Numbered from the stretch's first letter, positions 43,575-52,367 are shown. The stretch is DNA of 64,000 nucleotides from Flavimaricola marinus (GCF_900184895.1 NZ_FXZK01000004.1:310001-374000); one strand, 5' to 3'. Made by a program: numbers and translations. Notes: generated by a model from the sequence alone, not told the origin.

Positions 43575-44367
43575 GGCCAATCTCCTTGAAGAAACCGGTC
43601 AGCAGACCGGCGTAGGTTTCGGGGGCTTCGACGCAGGGCAGGTGGCCCGCCCGACGGATCAGCTCGAACCGGCTGCCGGGGATCAGATCGACGGTTTCGC
43701 GCACCAGATCGGGCGGAGTGGAGCCGTCTTCGGTGCCCGCGATGCCCAGCGTAGGCAGGCGCAGACTGGCGGTCGTGGTGAAGAAGTCGCTGCCCGCGAT
43801 GGCCGCGCACACGCCGACATAGCCCTCGGGCGGGGTCGAGATCAGCAGATCGCGCCACATGCCGAAGCTGGGCCCTGCGCGGAAATCCTTGCCGAACCAC
43901 CGCTCCAGAATGCCGTCTGCGACGGGCTCCATTCCCGCCTTCTGGACCATACCGATCCGGTCGTCCCAGAACTGCTTGTGCCCGATCTTGGCCGCCGTAT
44001 TCGACAGCACCATCGCCCGCACGATGTCCATCCGCTTGACCGCCAGCCCCTGCGCGATCAGCCCGCCGACGGAGAGGCCGACGAACACCGCGTCACGGGC
44101 CTCGACCGCGTCGCAGACCGCCTCGGCATCCGAGACCAGCGCCCCCATGCTGTAGGGCGGTGTCGGCACCGAGGACCGCCCGTGTCCGCGCTTGTCGAAC
44201 CGCACCAGCCGCAACCCTTCGGGCATCAGCGGCAGGATCGGATCCCACAGCGTGTGGTCGGTGCCGAGCGAGTTGGCAAAGACGACCGTCGGTGCCTTTG
44301 GGTCTGTATTCCCGTCGATGCGGGCGTAAATCTCGGCATCGCTGCTTTGAACGGTGAGCTCTTTCAT
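43567..44367 (-). CDS. pcaD: 3-oxoadipate enol-lactonase
   Basis: 266-residue alpha/beta hydrolase. The oxyanion region is VFANSLGTDHTLWDPILP. The nucleophile elbow is VGLSVGGLIAQGLA with the catalytic serine. The catalytic histidine is near the C-terminus in RAGHLPCVEAPE. It converts the enol-lactone to 3-oxoadipate. Placement directly before pcaC supports PcaD over other hydrolases. It starts 3 bp after the dehydratase-like gene. Confidence 0.92.
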   Translation of the reverse strand: MKELTVQSSDAEIYARIDGNTDPKAPTVVFANSLGTDHTLWDPILPLMPEGLRLVRFDKRGHGRSSVPTPPYSMGALVSDAEAVCDAVEARDAVFVGLSVGGLIAQGLAVKRMDIVRAMVLSNTAAKIGHKQFWDDRIGMVQKAGMEPVADGILERWFGKDFRAGPSFGMWRDLLISTPPEGYVGVCAAIAGSDFFTTTASLRLPTLGIAGTEDGSTPPDLVRETVDLIPGSRFELIRRAGHLPCVEAPETYAGLLTGFFKEIGHV

Positions 44368-44370
44368 GGG

Positions 44371-45342
44371 TTAGTCCTTTTCGGCCAGCACATCAGCGAA
44401 GAGGCCGGGATCGACGTTGCCGCCAGAGGCGACCGCAATCACGGCGGGTCCGCCGACTGTTTCGGGGTGGAACAGGGCCGCGGCAAGGGCCACGGCGCCT
44501 CCGGGTTCGAGAACCACGCGCAGGTGCCGGAAGGCCGCCCGCATCGCCGCCCGCGCCTCGGCATCGGTGACCACCAGACCGGGCCCGCAGAGCCGCTGCA
44601 TGATCGGAAATGTCAGCTGACCGGGGCTGATCGTGATCACCGCGTCGCAGATGGAGCCGGAGGCCGAGGCGTTCCGCTCGATCTGCCCGGAGATCAGCGA
44701 CCGCGCGACATCGTCAAAGCCTGCCGGTTCGACGGGCCGCGCCCTCAGTCCCGGTGCCTCTGCCTCGAGCGCCAGAGCGATCCCGGAGGTCAGCCCGCCG
44801 CCGCCGCAGCAGACCAGAACGTCCGCCTCGGTCACGCCGTATTCGGCAGCCTGAGCGGCGATCTCCAGCCCGACGGTGCCTTGCCCGGCGATGACTTCGG
44901 GTTCGTCGAAGGGCTTGATCAGGGTCAGGCCCCGCTCGGCCGCAAGCTGTGCGCCGATGGTGTCCCGGTCTTCGTTGACCCGGTCATAGAGCACGACCTC
45001 GGCGCCGAGCCCCTTGGTGCCTTCGATCTTGGCGATCGGCGCGTCGGAGGGCATCACGATGACCGCGGAAATGCCGTGCTCTTTGGCTGCTCGCGCCACG
45101 CCTTGCGCGTGGTTGCCCGACGAGAACGCGATCACGCCGCGCTGCCGGATTTCCGCAGGCAGGGCGGAGACCGCCGCCCAGCCGCCCCGCGCCTTGAACG
45201 AGCCGGTGATTTGCAGAGCTTCGGCCTTGACCAGCACCTTGCGCCCGGCGATCGCGTCCAGACCGTAGGACGACAGGAGCGGCGTGTGGTGCACGTGCCC
45301 CTCTATGCGCCGGGCGGCGGCGCGGATCATGTCGATGTTCAT
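44371..45342 (-). CDS. PLP-dependent serine/threonine dehydratase-like enzyme
   Basis: 323 residues of fold type II. The PLP lysine is in ITGSFKARGG near residue 51, the asparagine loop is SSGNHAQGVA, and the phosphate-binding glycine loop is CCGGGGLTSG. There is no C-terminal ACT regulatory domain, so it is of the catabolic threonine/serine dehydratase or serine racemase type rather than biosynthetic IlvA. It sits between an alpha/beta hydrolase (ATGA overlap) and pcaD (3 bp), so it is part of the catabolic operon. A related activity on hydroxy-amino acids such as 3-hydroxyaspartate is possible. Confidence 0.87.
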   Translation of the reverse strand: MNIDMIRAAARRIEGHVHHTPLLSSYGLDAIAGRKVLVKAEALQITGSFKARGGWAAVSALPAEIRQRGVIAFSSGNHAQGVARAAKEHGISAVIVMPSDAPIAKIEGTKGLGAEVVLYDRVNEDRDTIGAQLAAERGLTLIKPFDEPEVIAGQGTVGLEIAAQAAEYGVTEADVLVCCGGGGLTSGIALALEAEAPGLRARPVEPAGFDDVARSLISGQIERNASASGSICDAVITISPGQLTFPIMQRLCGPGLVVTDAEARAAMRAAFRHLRVVLEPGGAVALAAALFHPETVGGPAVIAVASGGNVDPGLFADVLAEKD

Positions 45343-46160
45343 TGCATGGCCTCCAGCCATTGGGTCAAGGCGGCCACGGCCGCCGGTTCGTCGAGAAACG
45401 GCACATGCCCCCGATCGGGGATGTCGGCCCGGATCATGTCGGGCCTGCGTCGCGACATTTCGTCGGCGGTGTCCTTGCTCAGCAGGTCGGAGTTCGCCCC
45501 GCGGATCAATGCCAGCGGCAGCCCCTCGAAACCGTCGAACAGCGGCCAGAGATCGGGCACCGGCTGCGCGCCGCCGTTCTTGAAGATCTCGGCCAGCCGC
45601 GGGTCGTATCGCAGATCGAGCCCGTCGTCCGTTTCCACGTAGTGCGCCTGCACTTCGGCCAGCCAACGCTGGTGCGGCACGTCGGCGAAGTGGGTCCAGA
45701 GGTTCGCCCTGTTGCGGGCTGCCTCCTCGTAGGTTTTCTCCTTTGGCCGCTGCCCCACATAGCCGGATATGATCGAAAGCCCCTTGCTTTCGATCACTGG
45801 CCCGATGTCGTTGAGGGCGACGCCGAGCAGCCGCTCCTGGGCGATGGCGGCGAGCGTCATCGCGATCAGCCCGCCGCGCGATGTGCCGAGAATGGCCACC
45901 CTTTTCAGCCCGAGATGGTCGAGCAGACCCAGAACGTCCTGCGCCTCTTGTGGGATGGTGTAGGTGGCGGGGTCGGCCCAATCGGATTTTCCCCGCCCCC
46001 GGTAATCCAGCCGGATCAGCCGCGTGCCCTTGAGGTGCGGGGCGACGTGGTCGAAATCGGCGCCATTGCGGGTGAGACCGGCGAGGCAGAGGACGGGCAG
46101 TCCGGTGCCGTCGTCGCTGTAGTGCAGGCGAGTGCCGTCGGCGGCAGAGTAGTCTGGCAT
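45339..46160 (-). CDS. alpha/beta hydrolase
   Basis: 273 residues. The fold is shown by VLCLAGLTRNGADFDHVAPHL, YRGRGKSDW, the nucleophile elbow LGTSRGGLIAM, and the catalytic His in DIPDRGHVPFLDEP. The substrate is unknown; dienelactone, ester or haloalkane-type substrates are all possible. The start overlaps the stop of the upstream dehalogenase-like gene (ATGA), and the stop overlaps the next gene. Confidence 0.88.
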   Translation of the reverse strand: MPDYSAADGTRLHYSDDGTGLPVLCLAGLTRNGADFDHVAPHLKGTRLIRLDYRGRGKSDWADPATYTIPQEAQDVLGLLDHLGLKRVAILGTSRGGLIAMTLAAIAQERLLGVALNDIGPVIESKGLSIISGYVGQRPKEKTYEEAARNRANLWTHFADVPHQRWLAEVQAHYVETDDGLDLRYDPRLAEIFKNGGAQPVPDLWPLFDGFEGLPLALIRGANSDLLSKDTADEMSRRRPDMIRADIPDRGHVPFLDEPAAVAALTQWLEAMQ

Positions 46161-46837
46161 CAGATCAATTCCGGAATGGTGCTCAGGTCGCCCAGGATGT
46201 GTTGCGGCGTGGCGTAGAGCCTGTCGACCGGCTCGCCCGCACGGTTCACCCATACGGTTGTAAAGCCGTAGCCGGATGCGCCTGCGGCGTCCCATCCGTT
46301 GGAGGAGACGAACAACACGCTCTCAGGCGCGCAGCCAAACCTTGCGCCGACCATGTTGTAGACCAATTCGTGCGGCTTGAAGACACCGACGTCTTCGACC
46401 GACAGCACCGCGTCGAGGTGATCGCCGATCCCCGCGTTCGTCACCGCCGTCTTCAACATCTGCGGTGTGCCGTTCGACAGAATCGCCGTTTTCAAACCGC
46501 GCTCCTTGAGGGTGGCGAGCATTGTGGGCACTTCGGGGTAGGCCTCCAGCGTCTCGTAGAGCTTGAGCAGCCGGGCGCGCAGCGGCGGATCGTCCAGCCC
46601 GGCGGCTTCCATCGCCCAATCCAGCCCGTCTTGGGTGACCTGCCAGAAATCGCAGTGCTGTTCGGCCACGGCCCGCAGCCACGTGTATTGCAGCTGTTTC
46701 AGCCGCCAATCCCGTGCCAGTTGCGGCCAGAGTGCGGCAAGCGCCTCCTGTCCCGGCTCTGCTGCGGCGGCCCGCGCCGCGGCGTTCACGTCGAACAACG
46801 TGCCGTAGGCATCAAAGACGCAGGTGGTGATGGTCAT
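46160..46837 (-). CDS. haloacid dehalogenase, type II
   Basis: 225 residues, the usual length of L-2-haloacid dehalogenases. Motif I is CVFDAYGTLFDVNAA with the nucleophilic Asp at residue 8. Motif II is AILSNGTPQML. The catalytic Lys lies in VGVFKPHELVY, and the motif IV region is FVSSNGWDAAGA, which is typical of true 2-haloacid dehalogenases. It hydrolyses 2-halo acids to 2-hydroxy acids. It is the first gene of the minus-strand run and is divergent from the FKBP gene. GGAG lies seven bases before the ATG. Confidence 0.88.
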   Translation of the reverse strand: MTITTCVFDAYGTLFDVNAAARAAAAEPGQEALAALWPQLARDWRLKQLQYTWLRAVAEQHCDFWQVTQDGLDWAMEAAGLDDPPLRARLLKLYETLEAYPEVPTMLATLKERGLKTAILSNGTPQMLKTAVTNAGIGDHLDAVLSVEDVGVFKPHELVYNMVGARFGCAPESVLFVSSNGWDAAGASGYGFTTVWVNRAGEPVDRLYATPQHILGDLSTIPELI

Positions 46838-47000
46838 GCAATGCTCCGAAATCTGGGCCAACAATGCCCCGCCATGCCCCCTAATGGAAGGCCGGTTTGC
46901 GCCTTTGGCCAAGGTTTGTTAGGAACACCGCCGAGCCTAGGGATTCACCGTGCTTGGACGCGCGACCCCTTCATTCATCCTAGACATCGAGGAGAAGTTC

Positions 47001-47435
47001 ATGACCGAGGTCAAGAGCGGCGACACTGTGCGCATTCACTACACCGGCACGCTGGAAAACGGCGAGACATTCGACAGCTCCGAGGGCCGCGATCCGCTGG
47101 AATTCGTGGTCGGTTCGGGCCAGATCATTCCGGGTCTGGACAAGGCCCTTCCCGGCATGACCGTTGGCGAGAGCAAATCCGTGCCTGTCCCCTGTGCCGA
47201 AGCCTACGGCGAAGCCAACCCCGAAGCCCGTCAGGACGTCCCGCGTGAGACGATCCCGGCCGAGCTCCCCGTCGAGCCGGGTCTGCAATTGCAGATGCAA
47301 ACCCAGACCGGCCAGGTGATCCCCGTCACTGTTGTCGAGGTCAGCGAAGAGACCGTCGTTCTGGATGCCAACCATCCGCTGGCCGGCAAGGACTTGACCT
47401 TTCAGATCGAATTGGTCGGCGTCGACGCCGCCTAA
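47001..47435 (+). CDS. FKBP-type peptidyl-prolyl isomerase (SlyD-like)
   Basis: 144 residues with GAGGAGAAG before the ATG. The FKBP core is visible in VRIHYTGTLENGETFDSSEG and QIIPGLDKALPGMTVGESKSV. An insert-in-flap region (residues 70-120) follows, as in SlyD/FkpB, but there is no His-rich metal-binding tail. It is a cytoplasmic folding helper. The stop overlaps by three bases the stop of the opposite-strand VOC gene. Confidence 0.93.
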   Translation: MTEVKSGDTVRIHYTGTLENGETFDSSEGRDPLEFVVGSGQIIPGLDKALPGMTVGESKSVPVPCAEAYGEANPEARQDVPRETIPAELPVEPGLQLQMQTQTGQVIPVTVVEVSEETVVLDANHPLAGKDLTFQIELVGVDAA

Positions 47436-47857
47436 TCCTCCATATCGGGTGGCCCCTCCGCTGCGGCGGCGGGGTCCATCCAGAACGGCTCCCAGATGTG
47501 CCCGTCTGGATCCGCCAGAGCGCGTGAATACATGAAGCCGAGATCGCGCGCCGGGGTCGGCTCTGACCCGCCGTTGGCAAGACCGGCCTCCATCATGGCA
47601 TCGACGTCGCCCTTGCTGTCACAGGAGAGCGCCAGCATATGCTGGCATTCCTTGCTGGCATCGCCAACCGGCATCGACGCGAAGCCCGCGAATTTCTCTT
47701 GCGTCAGGATCATTGCATAGATCGAGTCCGATATGACGACGCAAGCGCCGTGCTCATCGCTGAATTGCTCGTTGATGCTGAATCCGACGGCGGTGTAGAA
47801 CGCACGGGATCGTTTCAGATCCGTGATCGGCAGGTTGACGAAAATCATTCTGGGCAT
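47432..47857 (-). CDS. VOC-family glyoxalase-like protein
   Basis: 141 residues. The start MIFVNLPITDLKRSRAFYTAVGF and the end ALADPDGHIWEPFWMDP match the VOC group of lactoylglutathione lyase-like proteins often annotated in proteobacteria. The metal ligands are partly replaced, as is common in this branch. It is convergent with the FKBP gene and divergent from the ArsR operon. Confidence 0.86.
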   Translation of the reverse strand: MPRMIFVNLPITDLKRSRAFYTAVGFSINEQFSDEHGACVVISDSIYAMILTQEKFAGFASMPVGDASKECQHMLALSCDSKGDVDAMMEAGLANGGSEPTPARDLGFMYSRALADPDGHIWEPFWMDPAAAAEGPPDMED

Positions 47858-47951
47858 GGCTTGCTCCGAATCCTTGCGACATTTCAGAGATGCTGCGCCT
47901 CGTCCCCGAGCCGGTCAAGAAATATCCGTATTGACCGATTGATAGCTGCGG

Positions 47952-47990
47952 GGTTATGAATAATCCATAACCGTGGGGCTATGAATGATC
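47952..47990 (+). promoter_or_regulatory. ArsR-type operator
   Basis: GGTTATG (47952-47958), 7-bp spacer, CATAACC (47966-47972) is a perfect dyad 13 bp before the arsR start. The 14-mer GGTTATGAATAATC (47952-47965) recurs as GGCTATGAATGATC (47977-47990), across the start codon. Such dyads are typical ArsR-family operators, so the operon is probably autorepressed. Confidence 0.6.
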
Positions 47991-48314
47991 GACACTTCGT
48001 CCAGAGACGACCTGTTTCGCGCCCTTGGCGATCCGACCCGGCGGGGCATTTTCGAGCAGTTGTGCCGCGACGGGGCGCAGACCGTTGCTGCCCTGACGGC
48101 CCAAGCGGGGGTGTCGCAACCGGCGGTGTCGAAACACCTCGCGGCCCTCAAGAACGCGGGCCTTGTCACCGCCCGCCCCGCCGGGCGCCAAACCCACTAC
48201 ACCGCACGCGCCGAGGGGCTTGCTCCGCTGGCGGACTGGACCCGCGAGATGTCGGCGTTCTGGCAATCCCGTTTCGACGATCTTGAAAACCTGCTGGCGA
48301 GGATGGACCAATGA
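47985..48314 (+). CDS. ArsR-family transcriptional repressor
   Basis: 109 residues with a winged helix-turn-helix: LFRALGDPTRRGIFEQLCRDG, then SQPAVSKHLAALKNAGLVTARPAGRQTHY. The metal-binding ELCVCDL motif is absent, so it is the non-metal branch typically paired with an SRPBCC protein. The stop overlaps the next gene (ATGA). The upstream dyad at 47952 is its likely operator. Confidence 0.93.
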   Translation: MIDTSSRDDLFRALGDPTRRGIFEQLCRDGAQTVAALTAQAGVSQPAVSKHLAALKNAGLVTARPAGRQTHYTARAEGLAPLADWTREMSAFWQSRFDDLENLLARMDQ

Positions 48315-48721
48315 CAACCCCTGTTCCCGAGACACGCTCGGTCGTGATCGAACGCACGTTTCCCTATCCGCCGGCCAGATTGTGGCGGGCCTTGACCCAA
48401 CCGCATTTGATGGCGGAATGGCTAATGAAGTCCGACTTCGCCCCCGAAGTCGGGCGCGATTTCACCCTGACTGGCGATTGGGGCGCTGTCGACTGCACCG
48501 TGATCGAGATCGAGCCGGAACGGACGCTGTCCTACACCTGGCGGGCCATGGGCCTTGATAGCGTCGTCACGTTCTCGCTGCGCCCGGACGGGTCGGGCAC
48601 ACATTTGCGAATGGAGCAAGCGGGATTCCTGCCCGATCAGGAGCAGAGCTATCGCGGTGCGATCTACGGCTGGGCCAAGATGTTCGACGCCTTGGAAGCC
48701 GTCGTGGCCAAGACCGACTGA
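48311..48721 (+). CDS. SRPBCC/AHSA1-domain protein
   Basis: 136 residues of the START-like AHSA1 group. The opening SVVIERTFPYPPARLWRALTQPHLMAEWLM and the late YRGAIYGWAKMFDALEAVV (both quoted in part) are diagnostic. Members are small hydrophobic-cavity proteins; those next to ArsR repressors are thought to bind a ligand or act in stress, but without a known reaction. Second gene of the ArsR operon. Confidence 0.9.
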   Translation: MTTPVPETRSVVIERTFPYPPARLWRALTQPHLMAEWLMKSDFAPEVGRDFTLTGDWGAVDCTVIEIEPERTLSYTWRAMGLDSVVTFSLRPDGSGTHLRMEQAGFLPDQEQSYRGAIYGWAKMFDALEAVVAKTD

Positions 48722-48750
48722 CAACAGCAACCGATCGGAGGGAGAAAGAC

Positions 48751-48945
48751 ATGATCCGACAGATACACCGATGGACGTCGATTGCGTTCACTCTGACAGT
48801 GATTGCCAACTTCGTGGCGATGGCATTGGGCCCGGTACCGGCGGCCATCACCTATTCGCCATTGCCGCTGTTGTTCGTGATGCTGGTCACGGGGCTTTAC
48901 ATGTTCTTTCAGCCCTTGATCCGGCGGAGCCGGTCAGCGGGGTGA
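48751..48945 (+). CDS. small two-helix membrane protein
   Basis: 64 residues with two membrane helices (WTSIAFTLTVIANFVAMAL and LPLLFVMLVTGLYMFF) and a basic C-terminal end (RRSRSAG). GGAGGGAGAAAG precedes the ATG. It is 29 bp after the SRPBCC gene and probably the third gene of the ArsR operon. It ends 13 bp before the convergent fabI stop. Confidence 0.75.
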   Translation: MIRQIHRWTSIAFTLTVIANFVAMALGPVPAAITYSPLPLLFVMLVTGLYMFFQPLIRRSRSAG

Positions 48946-48958
48946 GGCCGGGCGCCGC

Positions 48959-49747
48959 CTAGATGTTCTCGCTCTGCGGCATGCCCAGAACGTGATAGCC
49001 GCCATCGACGCGGATGATCTCGCCGGTGGTGCAGGCGCCTGCGTCGGAGGCGAGATAGACCGCCGTGCCGCCGACGGCCTCCAGCGTCGCGTTCGACCGC
49101 ATCGGGGCGTTCATGTCGGTATGCCGGAAGGTCTTGCGCGCGCCGCCGATGGCCGCCCCTGCAAGCGTTTTCATCGGCCCCGGCGAGATGGCGTTGACCC
49201 GGATGCCGTCAGGGCCAAGGTCGTTGGCCAGATAACGCACGGCCGATTCCAGCGCCGCCTTGGCCACACCCATGACGTTGTAGAACGGCGTGACCCGATT
49301 GGACCCCTGATAGGTCAGCGTCAGGATCGTGCCGCCGTTCGGCATCAGCTCGGATGCCCGCCGCGACACGTCGATCAAAGAGTAGCACGAGATCGACAGC
49401 GATCGGCTGAAGTTGTCGCGGCTGGTGTTCACGATCCGGCCGCTGAGCTCGTTCTTGTCGGAATAGGCGATGGCGTGGACGATGAAATCAATCGTCCCCC
49501 ATTTGTCCTTGAGCGTCTGGAACGCCAGATCGAGAGAGGCGTCGTCCGTGACATCGACGTCGATCAGGGTGTCGGAGCCGAGCGAGGCCGCCAGCGGCTC
49601 GACCCGCTTGCCGAAGGCATCGCCCTGATAGGAAAACGCCAGTTCCGCGCCCGCCTCGTGCATCGCCTTGGCGATCCCCCACGCGATGGAGCGTTCGTTT
49701 GCCACCCCCATGATCAGCCCGCGCTTGCCGCTCAGTGAAATGGTCAT
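48959..49747 (-). CDS. fabI: enoyl-[acyl-carrier-protein] reductase (NADH)
   Basis: 262 residues of the FabI type. The cofactor motif is GLIMGVANERSIAWGIA. The catalytic Tyr and Lys lie in YNVMGVAKAALE (Y-x6-K). LTYQGSNRVTPFYNVMG and the SDAGACTTGEIIRVDGGYH tail are typical. It carries out the last reduction of each fatty-acid elongation round and is the target of triclosan-type inhibitors. It is the third gene of fabA-fabB-fabI. Confidence 0.95.
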   Translation of the reverse strand: MTISLSGKRGLIMGVANERSIAWGIAKAMHEAGAELAFSYQGDAFGKRVEPLAASLGSDTLIDVDVTDDASLDLAFQTLKDKWGTIDFIVHAIAYSDKNELSGRIVNTSRDNFSRSLSISCYSLIDVSRRASELMPNGGTILTLTYQGSNRVTPFYNVMGVAKAALESAVRYLANDLGPDGIRVNAISPGPMKTLAGAAIGGARKTFRHTDMNAPMRSNATLEAVGGTAVYLASDAGACTTGEIIRVDGGYHVLGMPQSENI

Positions 49748-49763
49748 GGCCTGTTCCTCGCTC

Positions 49764-50993
49764 TTAATCCGTGAACCGTGACAGCAGCATCGACCCGTTG
49801 GTGCCGCCAAAGCCGAAGCTGTTGGTCATCACCGTGTCTAGCCCGGCGTTCTCCACGAGGCTGGTGGCGATTTCGGCGGGATCGAGGGCCGGGTCGAGGT
49901 TTTCGACGTTGATCGACGGCGCGATGAAGTCGTCGCGCAGCATCAGCAGGCAATAGATCGCCTCAGAGGCCCCTGTGGCCCCTTGGCTGTGGCCGGTCAT
50001 CGACTTGGTCGAGCTGATCGGCGGGGTCTGGCCTTCGCCAAAGACCCGGCGGACGGCTTCAACCTCGCCGACGTCACCGACCGGGGTCGAGGTGCCGTGG
50101 GCGTTGATGTAGCTGACCTTGCGGCCTTCGGGCAGGGTGTCGAGCGCGAGACGCATCGCCCGCTCGCCGCCTTCGCCTGACGGGGCGACCATGTCATGCC
50201 CGTCCGAGGTGGCCGCAAAGCCGGTGACCTCGGCGTAGATCGTGGCCCCGCGGGCCTGCGCCCGTTCGAGATCTTCGAGCACCACCATGCCGCCGCCGCC
50301 TGCGATGACAAAGCCGTCGCGCCCTGCGTCGAATGCCCGGGAGGCTTTGGTCGGTTGGTCGTTATACTTGGAAGACATCGCGCCCATCGCGTCGAAGAGG
50401 CACGACAGCGTCCAGTCGAGTTCTTCACCGCCGCCCGCGAACATGACGTCCTGCTTGCCCATCATGATCTGTTCGGCGGCCGCGCCGATGCAATGCAGCG
50501 AGGTCGAGCAGGCCGAGGTGATCGAATAGTTGATCCCCTTGATCTGGAACGAAGTTGCCAGATTCGCGCTGACCGTCGAGGACATGCCGCGCGGCACCAT
50601 GAGCGGCCCGATCCGCTTGGGGCTCATGTTCTTGAGTACGATCTGGTGGGCGGCGAAAAGGTTGGATGTCGACGGGCCGCCAGAGCCTGCGATCAGGCCG
50701 GTGCGGGGATGGCTGATCTCGGCTTCGCTGAGCCCTGCATCGGCAATCGCCTGTTCCATCGCCAGATAGGCATAGGCCGCCCCCGGCCCCATGAACCGCA
50801 TCCGTCGTTTGTCGATCAGCTCCGCCGGATTGATCTTGAGCGTGCCCGCGATCTGGCTCCGAAAGCCGTATTCGATCATTTCCTCGGAGCTTTCGACCCC
50901 GGAGCGCCCAGCTTTCAGCGCTTCGGCCACTTCGGATGTGTTGTTTCCGATGGGGGAGACGATCCCCATTCCGGTGACGACAACGCGACGCAT
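49764..50993 (-). CDS. fabB: 3-oxoacyl-[acyl-carrier-protein] synthase I
   Basis: 409 residues. The catalytic cysteine is in [14 protein letters not shown], and the two histidines in [13 protein letters not shown] and [10 protein letters not shown]. FabB rather than FabF is supported by linkage to fabA. It elongates the cis-3 product of FabA for unsaturated fatty acids. The ATG at 50993 has GGAAGGA about ten bases upstream; the ATG at 51002 touches that site and is rejected. Confidence 0.94.
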   Translation of the reverse strand: MRRVVVTGMGIVSPIGNNTSEVAEALKAGRSGVESSEEMIEYGFRSQIAGTLKINPAELIDKRRMRFMGPGAAYAYLAMEQAIADAGLSEAEISHPRTGLIAGSGGPSTSNLFAAHQIVLKNMSPKRIGPLMVPRGMSSTVSANLATSFQIKGINYSITSACSTSLHCIGAAAEQIMMGKQDVMFAGGGEELDWTLSCLFDAMGAMSSKYNDQPTKASRAFDAGRDGFVIAGGGGMVVLEDLERAQARGATIYAEVTGFAATSDGHDMVAPSGEGGERAMRLALDTLPEGRKVSYINAHGTSTPVGDVGEVEAVRRVFGEGQTPPISSTKSMTGHSQGATGASEAIYCLLMLRDDFIAPSINVENLDPALDPAEIATSLVENAGLDTVMTNSFGFGGTNGSMLLSRFTD

Positions 50994-51204
50994 AGACGGC
51001 ATTCCTTCCAATTGGTCCGGACTTTGTAGTGTGTGGAGTTGCTTCGACGCAAGACGAAAGGCCGCAGGAGGGATGCTGCCGGCTCTGCCGTGCCGCATCG
51101 ACGATGACTATGTCACCCGAAGCCTGCCGGAGCGGCGCCGCGTGGTGCGCCACCCTGCCGGCCGCCTGACAATGGACCGATCGGCCCTGCGCCGCGCTCG
51201 GTTC

Positions 51205-51723
51205 TCAGCCTTCGGCGTCGGCAGCCGCGAGGCCGACCTTCATGTCCTTGACCTGATAGATCACTTCGCCGTCCGCCTCGACCCGGCCATCGGCCACGCC
51301 CATCTTCAGCCGCCGGTCGATGACCCGCGTGAAATCGACATAGTAGGTGATCATGGTCCGGGAGGGGGTGACCATGCCGGTCAGCTTGACCTCGCCGACG
51401 CCGAGCGCAAAGCCCTGACCCTGCCAGCCGCGCCAGCCAAGGTTGAACCCGGTCAATTGCCAGAGCCCGTCCAGCCCCAGGCAACCGGGCATCACCGGGT
51501 TGCCGGGGAAATGGCATTTGAAGAACCAAAGGTCCGGATTGATGTCGAATTCTGCGACGACGTGCCCCTTGCCATTGGCGCCGCCATCACTGCTGATTTC
51601 CGTGATCCGGTCCATCATGAGCATCGGCGGTTCGGGCAATTGCGCATTGCCCGGCCCAAACAATTCGCCACGGGCGCATTTCAGAAGTCCGTCCTTGTCG
51701 AAATGGTCTGGGTATTGAGCCAT
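51205..51723 (-). CDS. fabA: 3-hydroxydecanoyl-[ACP] dehydratase/isomerase
   Basis: 172 residues, the FabA length. The active-site His is in [20 protein letters not shown], with the catalytic Asp in the same block (GLDGLWQL). [12 protein letters not shown] near residue 33 is also typical. It dehydrates and isomerises the C10 intermediate, opening the anaerobic unsaturated fatty-acid route. First gene of the fab operon, divergent from irr. The 211 bp between fabA and fabB contain nothing recognisable. Confidence 0.96.
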   Translation of the reverse strand: MAQYPDHFDKDGLLKCARGELFGPGNAQLPEPPMLMMDRITEISSDGGANGKGHVVAEFDINPDLWFFKCHFPGNPVMPGCLGLDGLWQLTGFNLGWRGWQGQGFALGVGEVKLTGMVTPSRTMITYYVDFTRVIDRRLKMGVADGRVEADGEVIYQVKDMKVGLAAADAEG

Positions 51724-51900
51724 AGAGCTTCTTCCGCTTGTCTGATTTCGGTTGGGGATCGTCTAGCATCCGGAAATGACGCGGCGCAAGTGTGACGGCC
51801 GGGGTGCTCTGCGCCCGAAGATGGAGCCGGATTGGCGTTTTCCATTGAATTCCGGTGCATTTCTTCCATATCCTTGGCACATGGGACGAGTGAGCCGCAA

Positions 51901-52317
51901 ATGACTGCACTTCAGACAGACCGTGCAAGCACCTGGTTGGCAGGGGCGGGGCTGCGCCCGACCCGTCAGCGGCTTGCCCTTGCGGCGCTGCTGGTAGGCG
52001 ACGGTGGCGACCGTCACGTGACCGCGGAAAGCCTGTTCGAGGCGGCGGCGGACGGGGCGGAGAAGGTTTCTCTCGCGACCGTCTACAATACGCTCCGCGC
52101 CTTTTGCGAGGCGGGATTGATGCGCGAGATCACGGTCGATGGTTCGAAAAGCTATTTCGACACCAACATCACCGACCATCCGCATTTCTATTGGGAAGAC
52201 AGCGCCACCCTGACCGATGCCCCGGCCTCCGAGCTCGAGATCCGGCGACTGCCCGGCGTGCCCGATGGCGCCGTGATGACATCCGTCGACGTCGTGATCC
52301 GGTTGCGCCGCACCTGA
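51901..52317 (+). CDS. irr: Fur-family iron response regulator Irr
   Basis: 138 residues. A winged helix (RPTRQRLALAALLVGDGGDRHVTAESLFEA) is followed by the dimer/metal part VSLATVYNTLRAFCEAGLMREI and SYFDTNITDHPHFYWED. The region usually carrying HHH in Irr reads DHPHF, and the classical heme regulatory motif (GCPWHD-like) is absent, as in many Rhodobacterales Irr proteins (recollection). It represses or activates iron genes according to heme status. Position beside fabA fits the order I recall from related genomes. ATG 51901 chosen; longer frame unsupported. Confidence 0.88.
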   Translation: MTALQTDRASTWLAGAGLRPTRQRLALAALLVGDGGDRHVTAESLFEAAADGAEKVSLATVYNTLRAFCEAGLMREITVDGSKSYFDTNITDHPHFYWEDSATLTDAPASELEIRRLPGVPDGAVMTSVDVVIRLRRT

Positions 52318-52346
52318 AGCCACCCGGCCGTATGGCAAGGTTCGCT

Positions 52347-52367
52347 TGGCGCTTAACGCGCCATTAA
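52347..52367. promoter_or_regulatory. CtrA-type box overlapping an inverted repeat
   Basis: TGGCGC-TTAAC-GCGCCA (52347-52363) is a perfect dyad. Overlapping it, TTAA (52353-52356), seven bases, TTAA (52364-52367), then CC, is an exact TTAA-N7-TTAA site. It lies 25 bp before the transposase start and 30 bp after irr. The dyad might also serve as a short hairpin after irr or as a REP-like target for the transposase. Confidence 0.5.

Noticed and set aside
46900-46925. TTTGGCCAAGG before the FKBP gene as another copy of the dispersed repeat
   Set aside because: Only the TTGGCCAA core is shared; the flanking T-tract and GATGAAG tail are missing.
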